A stretch of DNA of 33,838 nucleotides from Sphingobacterium thalpophilum. GTDB taxonomy: Bacteria; Bacteroidota; Bacteroidia; Chitinophagales; Chitinophagaceae. The stretch is taken from contig CAMBYC010000020.1 of NCBI GenBank assembly GCA_945871875.1, positions 1 to 33,838 of the forward strand. The letters run 5' to 3'. The position numbers were made by a program, and so were the translations under genes. Every line of letters begins with the position of its first letter. Positions within the stretch are counted from its first letter, which is position 1. Under the pieces are notes generated by a model. It saw nothing but the letters and a program-made list of their open reading frames with translations. It had not been told where the DNA came from and made no database searches. Below, one piece after another: positions 9,296-17,819 of this stretch.

Positions 9296-9323
9296 AGTGA
9301 TAAGTAGTAAGTAGTAAGTGATA
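9296..9323 (+). repeat. Four-unit heptamer tandem repeat
   Basis: Four 7-bp units in a row: AGTGATA, then two AGTAGTA, then AGTGATA, with a degenerate AGTTTAT after. The array sits between the amidohydrolase terminator and the start of the PqqB-like gene. It shares its 7-bp period with other intergenic arrays in this window. Confidence 0.8.
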
Positions 9324-9331
9324 AGTTTATA

Positions 9332-10327
9332 ATGCCTAAAGGACTTTACAAAATGCGGATGAAAGTTTCATTTTATAAATTAAACGCTAGATCATTAAAT
9401 CTTTTTCTTTTCTTTCAAATTGGGATGATATCAAGCATATTTGCACAACCAAATGCAGGTACAAATTTTAATAAAAACCCAAAACTCACCATTTTGGGAA
9501 CAGTTCAAGATGGTGGTTGTCCACATATTGGATGTACAAAAGTTTGTTGCCAAATAGCTGATTCAACAAAAAAAGTGGTATCACTTGGACTTATAGATTT
9601 TGAAGCTGGTAAAAAATATCTTTTTGAAGCAACCCCTGAAATTGGCAATCAACTAAAATATTTACAAGGTTATACATCAAAAAGTATGGAATTCCAGCCA
9701 GACGGAATTTTCCTTACACACGCACACATTGGACATTATGCAGGATTAATGTTTTTGGGAAAAGAGGCTTTAAATGCTTCAAAAATACCTTTATTTGCAA
9801 TGCCTAGAATGAAATCTTATTTAGAAAAAAGCGGACCATGGAGCCAGTTGGTAAAACTAGAAAATATTGTATTACAACCTATTGTCGAACAAAACCAAGT
9901 TGAAATCACTCCAAATTTAAAAATTATACCCTTTAAAGTGCCACACCGAGATGAATTTAGCGAAACGGTTGGTTATAAAATTATTGGTCCAAATAAAACA
10001 GTATTGTTTATCCCTGATATCGACAAATGGCAGAAGTGGTATAACGATTTAATCAAAGAGTTATTTGTTGTTGATGTAGCTTTTATTGATGGTACTTTTT
10101 ATAGTGGTGTAGAATTAAACAATAGGGATATGTCAACCATTCCACATCCATCGGTTCAAGAAACGATGAAAATTTGTGAAAACCTACCGGCAAGTGAAAA
10201 GAATAAAGTGCATTTTATTCATTTTAACCATACCAATCCATTATTAAACCCTAAAAGTGTTGAATATAATGAGGTTATCAAAAAAGGTTTTCATGTTGCG
10301 AGGTTTGGAGAGGTTATAGAATTGTAA
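9332..10327 (+). CDS. Secreted PqqB-like MBL-fold metallohydrolase
   Basis: A 331-aa metallo-beta-lactamase-fold protein of the PqqB-like type. After a hydrophobic leader ending IFAQ comes the strand TILGTVQDGG, a cysteine-rich segment (CPHIGCTKVCC), and the metal motif THAHIGHYAG with His130, His132 and His135. Gly134 stands where most MBL enzymes have the Asp of HxHxDH. The later VPHRDEFSETVGY and FIPDIDKW blocks supply probable His and Asp ligands. The first ATG falls in repeat-derived sequence; the ATGs at 9353 or 9359 give a more typical signal peptide and are likely the real start. No pqq biosynthesis genes are nearby, so a role in PQQ synthesis is unlikely. It is probably a periplasmic hydrolase of unknown substrate. 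Confidence 0.8.
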   Translation: MPKGLYKMRMKVSFYKLNARSLNLFLFFQIGMISSIFAQPNAGTNFNKNPKLTILGTVQDGGCPHIGCTKVCCQIADSTKKVVSLGLIDFEAGKKYLFEATPEIGNQLKYLQGYTSKSMEFQPDGIFLTHAHIGHYAGLMFLGKEALNASKIPLFAMPRMKSYLEKSGPWSQLVKLENIVLQPIVEQNQVEITPNLKIIPFKVPHRDEFSETVGYKIIGPNKTVLFIPDIDKWQKWYNDLIKELFVVDVAFIDGTFYSGVELNNRDMSTIPHPSVQETMKICENLPASEKNKVHFIHFNHTNPLLNPKSVEYNEVIKKGFHVARFGEVIEL

Positions 10328-10375
10328 TTTAAGTTTTTAGACACATAATACGCATAAGAATATTTACTTAAACAA

Positions 10376-10405
10376 CAAAGCAGCTACCCCGAGGCAGCTG
10401 CTTTG
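10376..10405. terminator. Shared hairpin between convergent genes
   Basis: CAAAGCAGCT at 10376-10385 and AGCTGCTTTG at 10396-10405 form a perfect 10-bp stem with a 10-nt loop. It lies between the ends of the PqqB-like gene and the SusD gene, so it probably ends transcripts from both sides. The flanking T runs are weak. Confidence 0.7.
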
Positions 10406-10430
10406 CTATTATAATCAAATTCCAAGTTTA

Positions 10431-11822
10431 TTAATACCCTTCGTTCTGTACCAAATTTTTATTGGCATCCATTTCTCTTTGTGGAATTGGGAATATCAAC
10501 TTAGGAGAATTCCAAGCTAATGTTCCTACAGATGTTTTTAAACGCTTCGCATCAATTAAACCATGGCCTTCAAAAGCTAGTTCTAATGATCTTTCTTTTG
10601 TAATGATTGGAAGTGTTACAGCAGTTAATGTTGGTAATCCTGCTCTCACTCTAATCAAATTAATGTCGTCAACTGGATTTGCACCAACAGTTGTACTTAA
10701 TCTGAAATTGCTTTCTGCTCTTGTTAAAAACATCTCTGCCAAACGAATTACAGGAACATCTCCGTATTTATCTAAGTGTTTCTGTGTGTAGCGGTTACCA
10801 CCAGATGTAATGAAAAAGTTTCTACGAACATCATTTGCTTCATACAAAGCAATATGTGCATCTTTAATTTTACAGTCACTTCTACCAGAAGTACCTGGAA
10901 TTGAACTGATTGTTCTTCCGAAATATGTATTCAAAGAATTAACACCGTCTTGCGTGGTTAATTTAATGTAGAATAAATATTCTGATGGAGTAGAACCACC
11001 ACTGTTTATGAAAGTAAACCACAATGCAGGAAAACTATTGTTTAAAGATTTTCCACTTCCAGTAATTACTCGGTTAGCGGCATCTCTTGCCTCAGCATAT
11101 TTTCCCAACATTAAATAAACTCTAGACAATTGTGCTGCTGCAGCCCATTTTGTAGCATATCTTGAATTGCTTGTTGGCAATAAAGATTCAGCTTTAACCA
11201 AATCAGCAGTTACCAAGTCGTAAACTTCTTTAACAGTATTTCTTTTTACATAGTCACCATCTGTTATTGACAATGTAGGTTTTGTAATTATTGGAACGCC
11301 TGCATTTACAGCAAAATCTCCATCACCATAAAACTTGGCATACAATTTTACCAATTCAAAATAGAGAGAAGCTCTTAAAAATAATGCTTCACCTTCTACT
11401 TTATTTTTTTTTGTTGCTCCAGAAGTTACTTTATCTAAAGCGGTAAGTACATTATTACAACGGTTGATTGCTCCGTAAGATGCAATCCAAGTTGAAGCAG
11501 CAAATGAATTATTTGCTATCATTTGACCATTATATGCATCACTTAAAGCTTGGAAAGTTCCTGTGAATTGGATATTTGAAGTGTTTCCTGTTAATTCATT
11601 CAACACCATAATATCACCACCATATACTGATCCACTTTGAACCGCATCATAACAACCAATTAAAGCGGCGTTTACATCACTTTCAGTCAATAATGCTTTG
11701 TCTGAAGAAATACTTTGATATGGTAAAATATCTAAGCGTTTGGCACAACCTGTGCTCAAAATACCAACTGCTGCTATTGCAATAAAGCAGATTTTACTAT
11801 TTATTATTGAAAATAATTTCAT
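10431..11822 (-). CDS. SusD/RagB family outer-membrane nutrient-binding lipoprotein
   Basis: A 463-aa surface lipoprotein that should cap the SusC channel and bind the substrate. The lipobox ILSTGC puts the lipidated Cys at residue 26, followed by RLDILPYQS, typical of SusD proteins. The TPR-like helical body follows (for example EALFLRASLYFELVKLYAKF and AAQLSRVYLMLGKYAEA), and the C-terminal part has VPVIRLAEMFLTRAES, RAGLPTLT and PIPQREMDANKNL, which are common SusD end blocks. It starts 18 bp after the SusC gene, in the same transcript. The length is close to the family norm. The ligand cannot be predicted: no glycosidase or peptidase gene is next to the pair. Confidence 0.93.
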   Translation of the reverse strand: MKLFSIINSKICFIAIAAVGILSTGCAKRLDILPYQSISSDKALLTESDVNAALIGCYDAVQSGSVYGGDIMVLNELTGNTSNIQFTGTFQALSDAYNGQMIANNSFAASTWIASYGAINRCNNVLTALDKVTSGATKKNKVEGEALFLRASLYFELVKLYAKFYGDGDFAVNAGVPIITKPTLSITDGDYVKRNTVKEVYDLVTADLVKAESLLPTSNSRYATKWAAAAQLSRVYLMLGKYAEARDAANRVITGSGKSLNNSFPALWFTFINSGGSTPSEYLFYIKLTTQDGVNSLNTYFGRTISSIPGTSGRSDCKIKDAHIALYEANDVRRNFFITSGGNRYTQKHLDKYGDVPVIRLAEMFLTRAESNFRLSTTVGANPVDDINLIRVRAGLPTLTAVTLPIITKERSLELAFEGHGLIDAKRLKTSVGTLAWNSPKLIFPIPQREMDANKNLVQNEGY

Positions 11823-11840
11823 GTTTTTTCAATTTAAGAA

Positions 11841-14800
11841 TTAGAAATTAATGTTTACACCAAGCAAGAATGTCCTAGGCTGTGGAGGTGTGTAAAAATC
11901 GTTTCCTTTTGCGATGTTAGAATCAAAGGAATCAGCATTAACCTCAGGATCCCAATAAGGATACTTGGTTATAGTCAACAAGTTCATTGCAGAAGCGTAA
12001 ACTCTTAATTTTTCAATTTTGAATTTGTTCAACAATTTAGGGTTGATGGTATAACCTAGAGAAACTGTTCTTAAACGAATGTAAGAACCATCTACAATAT
12101 ATCTAGTACTAGCCTGAGATCCGTTAATTGTGTACAATCTGATTTGAGGAACACTAGTAATGTCGCCTTTCTTCTGCCAACGAGCCATTTGATCTACAGT
12201 ATTGTTGTCTTCATACAACATATTTGCTGATGAATAACGACCCATTCCATAGATATTAATTTGGTTTCCAGAAACTGCATTGAAAAATACTGCTAAATCA
12301 AATCCTTTATAAGAAAAGTTATTGGTTAAACCCATAACAAACTTAGGATTTGGGTCTCCTGCAACAATACGTTGAGCCAATTTATAGTCGTTGGTTGTTG
12401 TTCTGTCAAAGCTTCCGTCAGCATTCTTCGTGTTCTTGTAGAAAAGTGCATCACCATTGTTAGGGTCTACACCAGCATATTCAACGGTATAGAAAACGCC
12501 AACTGCTTGTCCTTCTGTAACTCTGTTCATACTGCTCACACCGCCTTCAATAACTTGAGCTTGGATATCAGTAACTTTTCCAAAGTTTCTAGCAATGTTG
12601 AAATTGGTATTCCATTTGAATTTACCTACTAAGTTTTGTGTATTCAACACAAACTCAAAACCTTTATTTTCTAGTAAACCAACGTTTTTGGTGATGGTTG
12701 TGAAACCAGAAGTAGCAGGTACGTTTACATTCAACAACAAACCATCGGTTTGCTTATTGTAATAATCTATTTCACCACTGATTCTATTGTTCAACAATCC
12801 GAAATCAATACCAAAATCCATTTGCTTAGTTGTTTCCCAACGTAAATTTGGATTAGCCAATTGAGATGGACGTGTTCCACTCACACCAGCATAGCCTGCA
12901 TCTCCAGCAAACAATCCCAATTGAGGAAAGTTTCCGATTTCAGCATTACCAACAATACCATAACTAGCTCTCAATTTCAAGAAGCTAACGTATTTGTTGT
13001 TGTCTAAGAATTTTTCGTTGCTAAGAATCCAACCTCCAGAAACTGCAGGGAAGAATCCATATCTAGAATTTGCTCCAAAACGAGAAGATCCATCAATACG
13101 TCCACTTGCAGAAAATAAATACTTATCTCTAAAAGTGTAGTTGCCTCTCAAGAAATATGACAAGAAGCTGAAATCTGTTTGAGATGAACTTCCTGCTGTT
13201 TTTGTTGCAGCACTAGCAATTTTTTGGAATGAGTTAGAAGGATAATCTGTACCCTCAACTGAGTTATATTTAGCCTTAGACTCTTGGTATTGCATACCTA
13301 AAGTAGCATTAATATTATGAGCTCCAACTAATTTAGTATAATTAAAATAGCTGTTTGAGTTGAAATTAGATATAAAGGTTCCAGTATTGTTTCCAATTCC
13401 GTTTACAGCACGAGTCTGGTTTCTTACTGTTTGAGATTGAAAATAACCTTCTTCATTTTGACTTAGATAGTCAAGACCAAATTCAGTTTGGAATGTTAAG
13501 CCAGATAAAATTTTTGCTTTCAAGTAAGTGTTTGCAAATGTGCGGAAAACTTCTTGGTTGAATTTACCATACTTTACAGACAAAACTGGGTTGTAATATA
13601 GAGGAATATTTACATCTCCTGGAGGGGCACCTGCATCCAATCCTGTATTAGGATCTAAAAATGGTGTCATTGGCATCAAAGCAGTTGCTTGAAGCGGATT
13701 TGAAAACGCGTTATCATCTGGTAAACGCTTATTCAATGTTCTTGATAGACTCATTGAAATACCTAAATCTAACCAGTCGTTTGCCTTTTGGTCAACATTT
13801 ACACGTCCAGTAGATCTTACCAAACTGTTTCCAATAATAGTTCCAGTTTGTTCTAAATGTTGGAAAGAAGAGAAAAACTTAGTTTTATCAGATCCACCTC
13901 TGATTTGTAAATCAGCTTGTTGGTATGGACCTCTCTGAAAAACTTGATCTTGCCAATTGTAAGTTTTTTTAGGATCTTTAGACCATTGGCCATAACTGTA
14001 GTAATCCAAAATGTCACCTTTTACATAAGTAGTCCAGCTATATGGATCAGTAATTGGTGTACCATCTTGAGCATCATTGTATCCTGCACCTTCCAAAATT
14101 AATTCAGCATACTGTTCAGAATTCAACATGCCTAATCTTTTAGTAGCTTCAGCATAACCTTGTTGAACGTTTAATGAAACTGAAGTTTTACCAGCTTTAC
14201 CTCTTTTGGTGGTAATTAAGATTACACCATTAGCAGCTCTAGAACCATAAATAGCACCAGCAGAAGCATCTTTCAAAATTTCTACTGATTCAATATCGTT
14301 AGGGTTGATGTCTGCAAGAGGATTGGTTTCACCACCATAAGAACTTTGATCACCTGTAGTAACTGGAACACCATCTAATACATAAAGCGGTTGGCTACTT
14401 GCACTAATTGATGAGTTACCTCTAATTCTAACTGTAACCGCTTGTCCAAGTTTACCTGATTGGCTGTTTACAAATACACCAGCAGCTTTACCTTGTAAGG
14501 CAGCATCAACAGACGGAGTAGGCATAAACTCAATGTCTTTACCTCTTACGCGAGCAATGTTACCAGTTAAATCTTTTTTAATTTGTGCACCACCGAAACC
14601 AGTAACTACAATTTCAGATAACCCTTTTACACCACTAGATAAACCAATGGTTAAAAATGAAGTGGTTGCTGAAATTTCACGTGTTTCGAAGCCCACAGCA
14701 GAAACTAAAAGAACAGCACCTTTTGCTGCAGAAATACTGAAGTTTCCTTGTGCATCGGTTGTTACACCTGATGTTAAACCCTTAACAATAATGCTGGCAG

Positions 14801-14918
14801 AAGCCACAGGAGTTCCGGTATCATCCGTAACCTTTCCTTTTACATTTACATTCTGAGCTACAACTGTCGAAAACAGACAGCAAATAGCTACTAAGCCAAG
14901 TAATAAGTTTTTTCTCAT
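11841..14918 (-). CDS. SusC/RagA family TonB-dependent outer-membrane transporter
   Basis: A 1025-aa TonB-linked beta-barrel that imports oligomers delivered by its SusD partner. In order: a signal peptide ending VVAQ (residue 22), a carboxypeptidase-D-like regulatory domain (VKGKVTDDTGTPVASASI to about residue 100), the plug (SEIVVTGFGG, then VRIRGNSSISASSQPLYVLDG, then SVEILKDASAGAIYGSRAANG), and a long barrel with the usual C-terminal strand LLGVNINF. No extra N-terminal STN domain is present, so this is not the anti-sigma-signalling kind. The nearby genes hold no sigma or anti-sigma factor. The gene appears intact and of normal length. Promoter candidate just upstream: TAAATTTG on the minus strand at 14942-14949. 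Confidence 0.94.
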   Translation of the reverse strand: MRKNLLLGLVAICCLFSTVVAQNVNVKGKVTDDTGTPVASASIIVKGLTSGVTTDAQGNFSISAAKGAVLLVSAVGFETREISATTSFLTIGLSSGVKGLSEIVVTGFGGAQIKKDLTGNIARVRGKDIEFMPTPSVDAALQGKAAGVFVNSQSGKLGQAVTVRIRGNSSISASSQPLYVLDGVPVTTGDQSSYGGETNPLADINPNDIESVEILKDASAGAIYGSRAANGVILITTKRGKAGKTSVSLNVQQGYAEATKRLGMLNSEQYAELILEGAGYNDAQDGTPITDPYSWTTYVKGDILDYYSYGQWSKDPKKTYNWQDQVFQRGPYQQADLQIRGGSDKTKFFSSFQHLEQTGTIIGNSLVRSTGRVNVDQKANDWLDLGISMSLSRTLNKRLPDDNAFSNPLQATALMPMTPFLDPNTGLDAGAPPGDVNIPLYYNPVLSVKYGKFNQEVFRTFANTYLKAKILSGLTFQTEFGLDYLSQNEEGYFQSQTVRNQTRAVNGIGNNTGTFISNFNSNSYFNYTKLVGAHNINATLGMQYQESKAKYNSVEGTDYPSNSFQKIASAATKTAGSSSQTDFSFLSYFLRGNYTFRDKYLFSASGRIDGSSRFGANSRYGFFPAVSGGWILSNEKFLDNNKYVSFLKLRASYGIVGNAEIGNFPQLGLFAGDAGYAGVSGTRPSQLANPNLRWETTKQMDFGIDFGLLNNRISGEIDYYNKQTDGLLLNVNVPATSGFTTITKNVGLLENKGFEFVLNTQNLVGKFKWNTNFNIARNFGKVTDIQAQVIEGGVSSMNRVTEGQAVGVFYTVEYAGVDPNNGDALFYKNTKNADGSFDRTTTNDYKLAQRIVAGDPNPKFVMGLTNNFSYKGFDLAVFFNAVSGNQINIYGMGRYSSANMLYEDNNTVDQMARWQKKGDITSVPQIRLYTINGSQASTRYIVDGSYIRLRTVSLGYTINPKLLNKFKIEKLRVYASAMNLLTITKYPYWDPEVNADSFDSNIAKGNDFYTPPQPRTFLLGVNINF

Positions 14919-14941
14919 GTTAAATAAATTGATTAGTAATT

Positions 14942-14949
14942 CAAATTTA
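14942..14949 (-). promoter_or_regulatory. Candidate -7 promoter box for susCD
   Basis: The minus strand reads TAAATTTG, a full match to the Bacteroidota -7 consensus TAnnTTTG, 24 bp before the SusC start codon. I saw no convincing TTTG -33 box at the right spacing, so this is tentative. Confidence 0.4.
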
Positions 14950-15202
14950 ACGATTAATTATGTTTGTTTACATTAAAATTTACTAAATGTGCCAATTCTT
15001 AGATATAATTTTAATGATTTGCACCAATTGGATGTAATTATTTAAAAACTTAATGTTTAGAAATTCAAAACTGTAAATTTCAATACATATCATAAATCAG
15101 TAGTTCTTAAAAATTAGCAATTCAATAATCTAGAAGCTCACACTTTCTGCTAAAACCAGCAATTTTAATATATATATTCGCTGAAAGCATATATCAATAT
15201 AA

Positions 15203-15757
15203 ATGATTACAATAACACATGTTAGTAATATTTCTGAATTAGAACACATTCACAGCTTACAGCAATTTAACTTAAAAGAAAATATTTCCTCATTTGAGGC
15301 TGAAAATCAAGGATTTCTTACAGCTAGTTATTCTATGGAATTTTTAACGCAAATGCATGAAGCTAGTCCTGCTATTGTTGCTAAAGATGGAGACATTATT
15401 GCCGGTTATGCCTTGGTTGCCGTTCAATCTGTAAGGCAAAACCACGATTTAATTGAAGGTTTATTTAATGCTATAGATGCATTGCCATTTGAGGGTAAAC
15501 CTATGGCTGAATCAAAATATGTAGTAGTTGGACAATTGTGTGTAGCTAAAGAATATCGAGGAATGGGATTGGTTCAAAAATTATACAACCATTTTAGAGA
15601 ATGCTTACAAGATACTTATGATTATTGTGCAACAGATGTGGCACAAGCCAATACAAGATCTTTAAAAGCACACAAAAAAACCGGTTTCGAAGTAGCAGGA
15701 ACGCTTACCTATGGAGGAGTGCCTTGGGATATTGTAGTTTGGAAATGGAGAAATTAA
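15203..15757 (+). CDS. GNAT family N-acetyltransferase
   Basis: A 184-aa cytoplasmic acetyl-CoA-dependent transferase. Motif A is clear: VVVGQLCVAKEYRGMGLVQK at residues 107-126, with the pyrophosphate-binding loop RGMGLV (119-124). Motif B follows with ANTRSLKAHKKTGFEVAGTL, the standard N-x-x-S/A-x-x-x-x-x-x-G-F pattern. It is complete and of normal size. The acceptor, whether an amino acid, peptide or small molecule, cannot be inferred. It stands alone between the susCD promoter region and a convergent cytochrome gene; its stop codon is the first bases of a heptamer repeat. Confidence 0.85.
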   Translation: MITITHVSNISELEHIHSLQQFNLKENISSFEAENQGFLTASYSMEFLTQMHEASPAIVAKDGDIIAGYALVAVQSVRQNHDLIEGLFNAIDALPFEGKPMAESKYVVVGQLCVAKEYRGMGLVQKLYNHFRECLQDTYDYCATDVAQANTRSLKAHKKTGFEVAGTLTYGGVPWDIVVWKWRN

Positions 15758-15846
15758 TTGTTAATGGTTAATTGTTAATTGTTAATGTTTAACTTTTTTA
15801 ATTAACCATTAACCATTAACCATTAACCATTAACCATTAACCATTA
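15754..15846. repeat. Opposed heptamer tandem arrays between convergent genes
   Basis: Left array: five period-7 units of the TTAATTG/TTAATGG/TTAATGT type at 15754-15788. Right array: six perfect ATTAACC copies at 15801-15842 plus a partial one. The right array is close to the reverse complement of the left (GGTTAAT), so the two can fold into an imperfect long hairpin around a T-rich centre. The stop codons of both flanking genes are embedded in the array ends. It may act as a bidirectional terminator; no other terminator lies in this gap. Confidence 0.85.
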
Positions 15847-16473
15847 TTTCCCGTTTATCATTCTAGAAACAATTCCCCCATATTTAGTATTATCAGCCCT
15901 AATTACTCCTACAATATGAAAAAACATAAATGCATAAAGTCCCCATTGAATATTTTCATGAATGTCTTTAGAAATACCATGAATAGGATCTAACCATTTT
16001 TGATCTTCAAAAGCCAAAACCAATCCAGTTGTTGTCATCATTATAAACAGCACATAAAAAATTGCATAAGAAAAATTGACCCACAAGAAATGTGTTCTTT
16101 CCTCAGATTTTTCTTGAAGTTTGACTGTTGACTTTATTTTATTAAACAATTTCTCTTCTTTAGACATTGAAATTTCAATGATGACTCTCATCAACATTAA
16201 AAAACTAAGAAAATAACCAATATTTTTATGTAACATCCATAGTTTATCACTAAACTCATGAGCTACTGCTTTTGCCTGGTCTTTAGTAACCATTCCACCT
16301 TTTCGTTCAACTTGTTCTTGTACGGTAGAAATATTTTCTCGTGTCTTAAATAAAGTTGATCCAAATATTACTGTAGTTAATGATGCCAAGAAAAAAATAA
16401 ATGTAAGCCAATGCCAAATTCTTATTGATAATGGTTTGGGACTTTTAAAGAATGATGCAGTACTTGCTTCCAT
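15844..16473 (-). CDS. Cytochrome b561-like membrane protein
   Basis: A 209-aa four-helix membrane cytochrome when started at the ATG at 16473; an in-frame ATG at 16548 would add 25 hydrophobic residues that do not fit the family, whose N-terminus is normally short before the first RIWHW helix. Candidate heme ligands are His21 (RIWHWL), His82 (LHKNIGY), His172 (IHENIQW) and His186 (FFHIVGVI), two on each side as in di-heme cytochromes b561. A helix-loop insert of about residues 45-75 is predicted periplasmic. It could pass electrons from quinol to a partner dehydrogenase or reductase, but none is encoded nearby. It ends inside a heptamer repeat array shared with the convergent acetyltransferase gene. 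Confidence 0.78.
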   Translation of the reverse strand: MEASTASFFKSPKPLSIRIWHWLTFIFFLASLTTVIFGSTLFKTRENISTVQEQVERKGGMVTKDQAKAVAHEFSDKLWMLHKNIGYFLSFLMLMRVIIEISMSKEEKLFNKIKSTVKLQEKSEERTHFLWVNFSYAIFYVLFIMMTTTGLVLAFEDQKWLDPIHGISKDIHENIQWGLYAFMFFHIVGVIRADNTKYGGIVSRMINGK

Positions 16474-16621
16474 AAATTTTAAATTAACTAGTTCAATGAT
16501 GTAATAAAAATAAATAAAAAAAGCAAGTAATCTTAAGTTCACAATCATTTGTAGATTTTAGTTAAATTAATTCTGTTTTTATGCTTGAATTTGTAGAAAT
16601 TGATTATTTCAATAAATTTTT

Positions 16622-16649
16622 ACTAACCACTAACCACTAGCTACTAACT
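16622..16649 (+). repeat. Heptamer tandem repeat upstream of the AI-2E permease gene
   Basis: Period-7 units: two ACTAACC, then ACTAGCT, then ACTAACT. The array lies 33 bp upstream of the permease start codon and matches the period, though not the sequence, of the other arrays in the window. Confidence 0.7.
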
Positions 16650-16681
16650 CCTATTGGTATAAAAATTTCCTATACTAAATT

Positions 16682-17719
16682 ATGGAGTCTTTTAATCAAC
16701 ACATCCGGCAATTGCTTTTGCTCGTTTGCATTATTGTTATTGGATTTCTAATATTCCAGCAGTTGTATATGTTTGTTCCAGGTTTTTTGGGAGCAATCAC
16801 ATTGTACATTTTGAGCAGAGGTAAATTTTTTTATTTAGTTAATGAAAGGAAGTGGAATGTAAGATGGACCTCTGTGTTGTTCTTAATTTTATATCTTGTA
16901 TTGCTCGTAGGACCTTCGTTTTATGTTGTTAAATTAATTATTCCAAAAATTACTGATTTATCGGGAAGATCGCAAGAGCTTAAAAGTGGTTTACAGCATT
17001 TATCAGATGTTATTTATCAGAGCACGAACCTACAGATAATGACACCAGAGAATATAAAATTATGGGAACTTCAAATGCGGAGTTTTATACCCGGATTTTT
17101 AAATAGTACAATCTCCATTTTAAGTAATTTATTGATGATGTTTTTTATGATATATTTTATGCTCGTAAATGGTGCGTATTTAGAAAAAGCCTTAGTTAAA
17201 TACATTCCATTAAAGGCTGAAAATATCATGAAACTTGGTAGTGAAACCCTTCACTTGGTTAGGGCAAATGCTATAGGTATTCCTTTAATTTCACTAATTC
17301 AAGGCGTTACTGCAACAATTGGTTATTGGATTTTTGGATTGGCAGAATACGGGTTATGGGGATTCCTTACCGGTGTTTTTGCTTTTTTCCCCATTTTAGG
17401 TACGATGGTTGTTTGGGTTCCATTGGTTGTTTTATTATATTCCCGTGGAGAAAATTTACAAGGAATGGGGTTGTTGCTCTACAGTGCAATTGTTACTGGA
17501 AATGTAGATTATTTATCTAGAATCACCCTTATGCAAAAAATTGGCAATATGCATCCCGTTATTACTATTTTAGGTGTAATTTTAGGACTAGGGTTGTTTG
17601 GTTTTATGGGATTCATTTTTGGTCCGTTGCTATTTTCCTATTTTATTTTGTTGATTAAGATTTATATTATTGAATTTATTCATCAAGAAAAGAAACCTAC
17701 AATTTCAGAAGAAATTTAA
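16682..17719 (+). CDS. AI-2E family transporter (PerM-like permease)
   Basis: A 345-aa inner-membrane protein with the AI-2E/PerM layout: two N-terminal helices, a helix after RWTSVLFLILYLVLL, a soluble amphipathic segment (about 95-145), then the conserved C-terminal membrane core with LIQGVTATIGYWIFGL, GVFAFFPILGTMVVWVP and GLGLFGFMGFIFGPLL. The GxxxFxPxLG-type motif (FFPILG) is typical of the family. Members have been linked to autoinducer export and to sodium/proton exchange, so the substrate is open. The gene is complete and monocistronic as far as can be seen; the next start is 100 bp away. Confidence 0.88.
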   Translation: MESFNQHIRQLLLLVCIIVIGFLIFQQLYMFVPGFLGAITLYILSRGKFFYLVNERKWNVRWTSVLFLILYLVLLVGPSFYVVKLIIPKITDLSGRSQELKSGLQHLSDVIYQSTNLQIMTPENIKLWELQMRSFIPGFLNSTISILSNLLMMFFMIYFMLVNGAYLEKALVKYIPLKAENIMKLGSETLHLVRANAIGIPLISLIQGVTATIGYWIFGLAEYGLWGFLTGVFAFFPILGTMVVWVPLVVLLYSRGENLQGMGLLLYSAIVTGNVDYLSRITLMQKIGNMHPVITILGVILGLGLFGFMGFIFGPLLFSYFILLIKIYIIEFIHQEKKPTISEEI

Positions 17720-17819
17720 AAAATCAAATTTTATTACAATTCAAATCTGTAATTTAACTTTTCTTTGGGCGAAAATTTGAATGAAATGCACGTCATTGCA
17801 TTATTTATAAACAATTGGT

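Noticed and set aside
14533-14856. A plus-strand frame of 107 codons inside the SusC gene.
   Set aside because: It lies entirely antisense to a well supported TonB-dependent transporter and resembles nothing known.
16474-16548. Upstream start of the cytochrome b561-like gene.
   Set aside because: The added 25 residues are hydrophobic but unlike the family N-terminus, and the MEAS start leads directly to the first heme helix.
17783-17800. A small AATGCA/TGCATT hairpin before the GHL10 gene.
   Set aside because: The stem is only six AT-rich pairs without a T run; it is likely chance.
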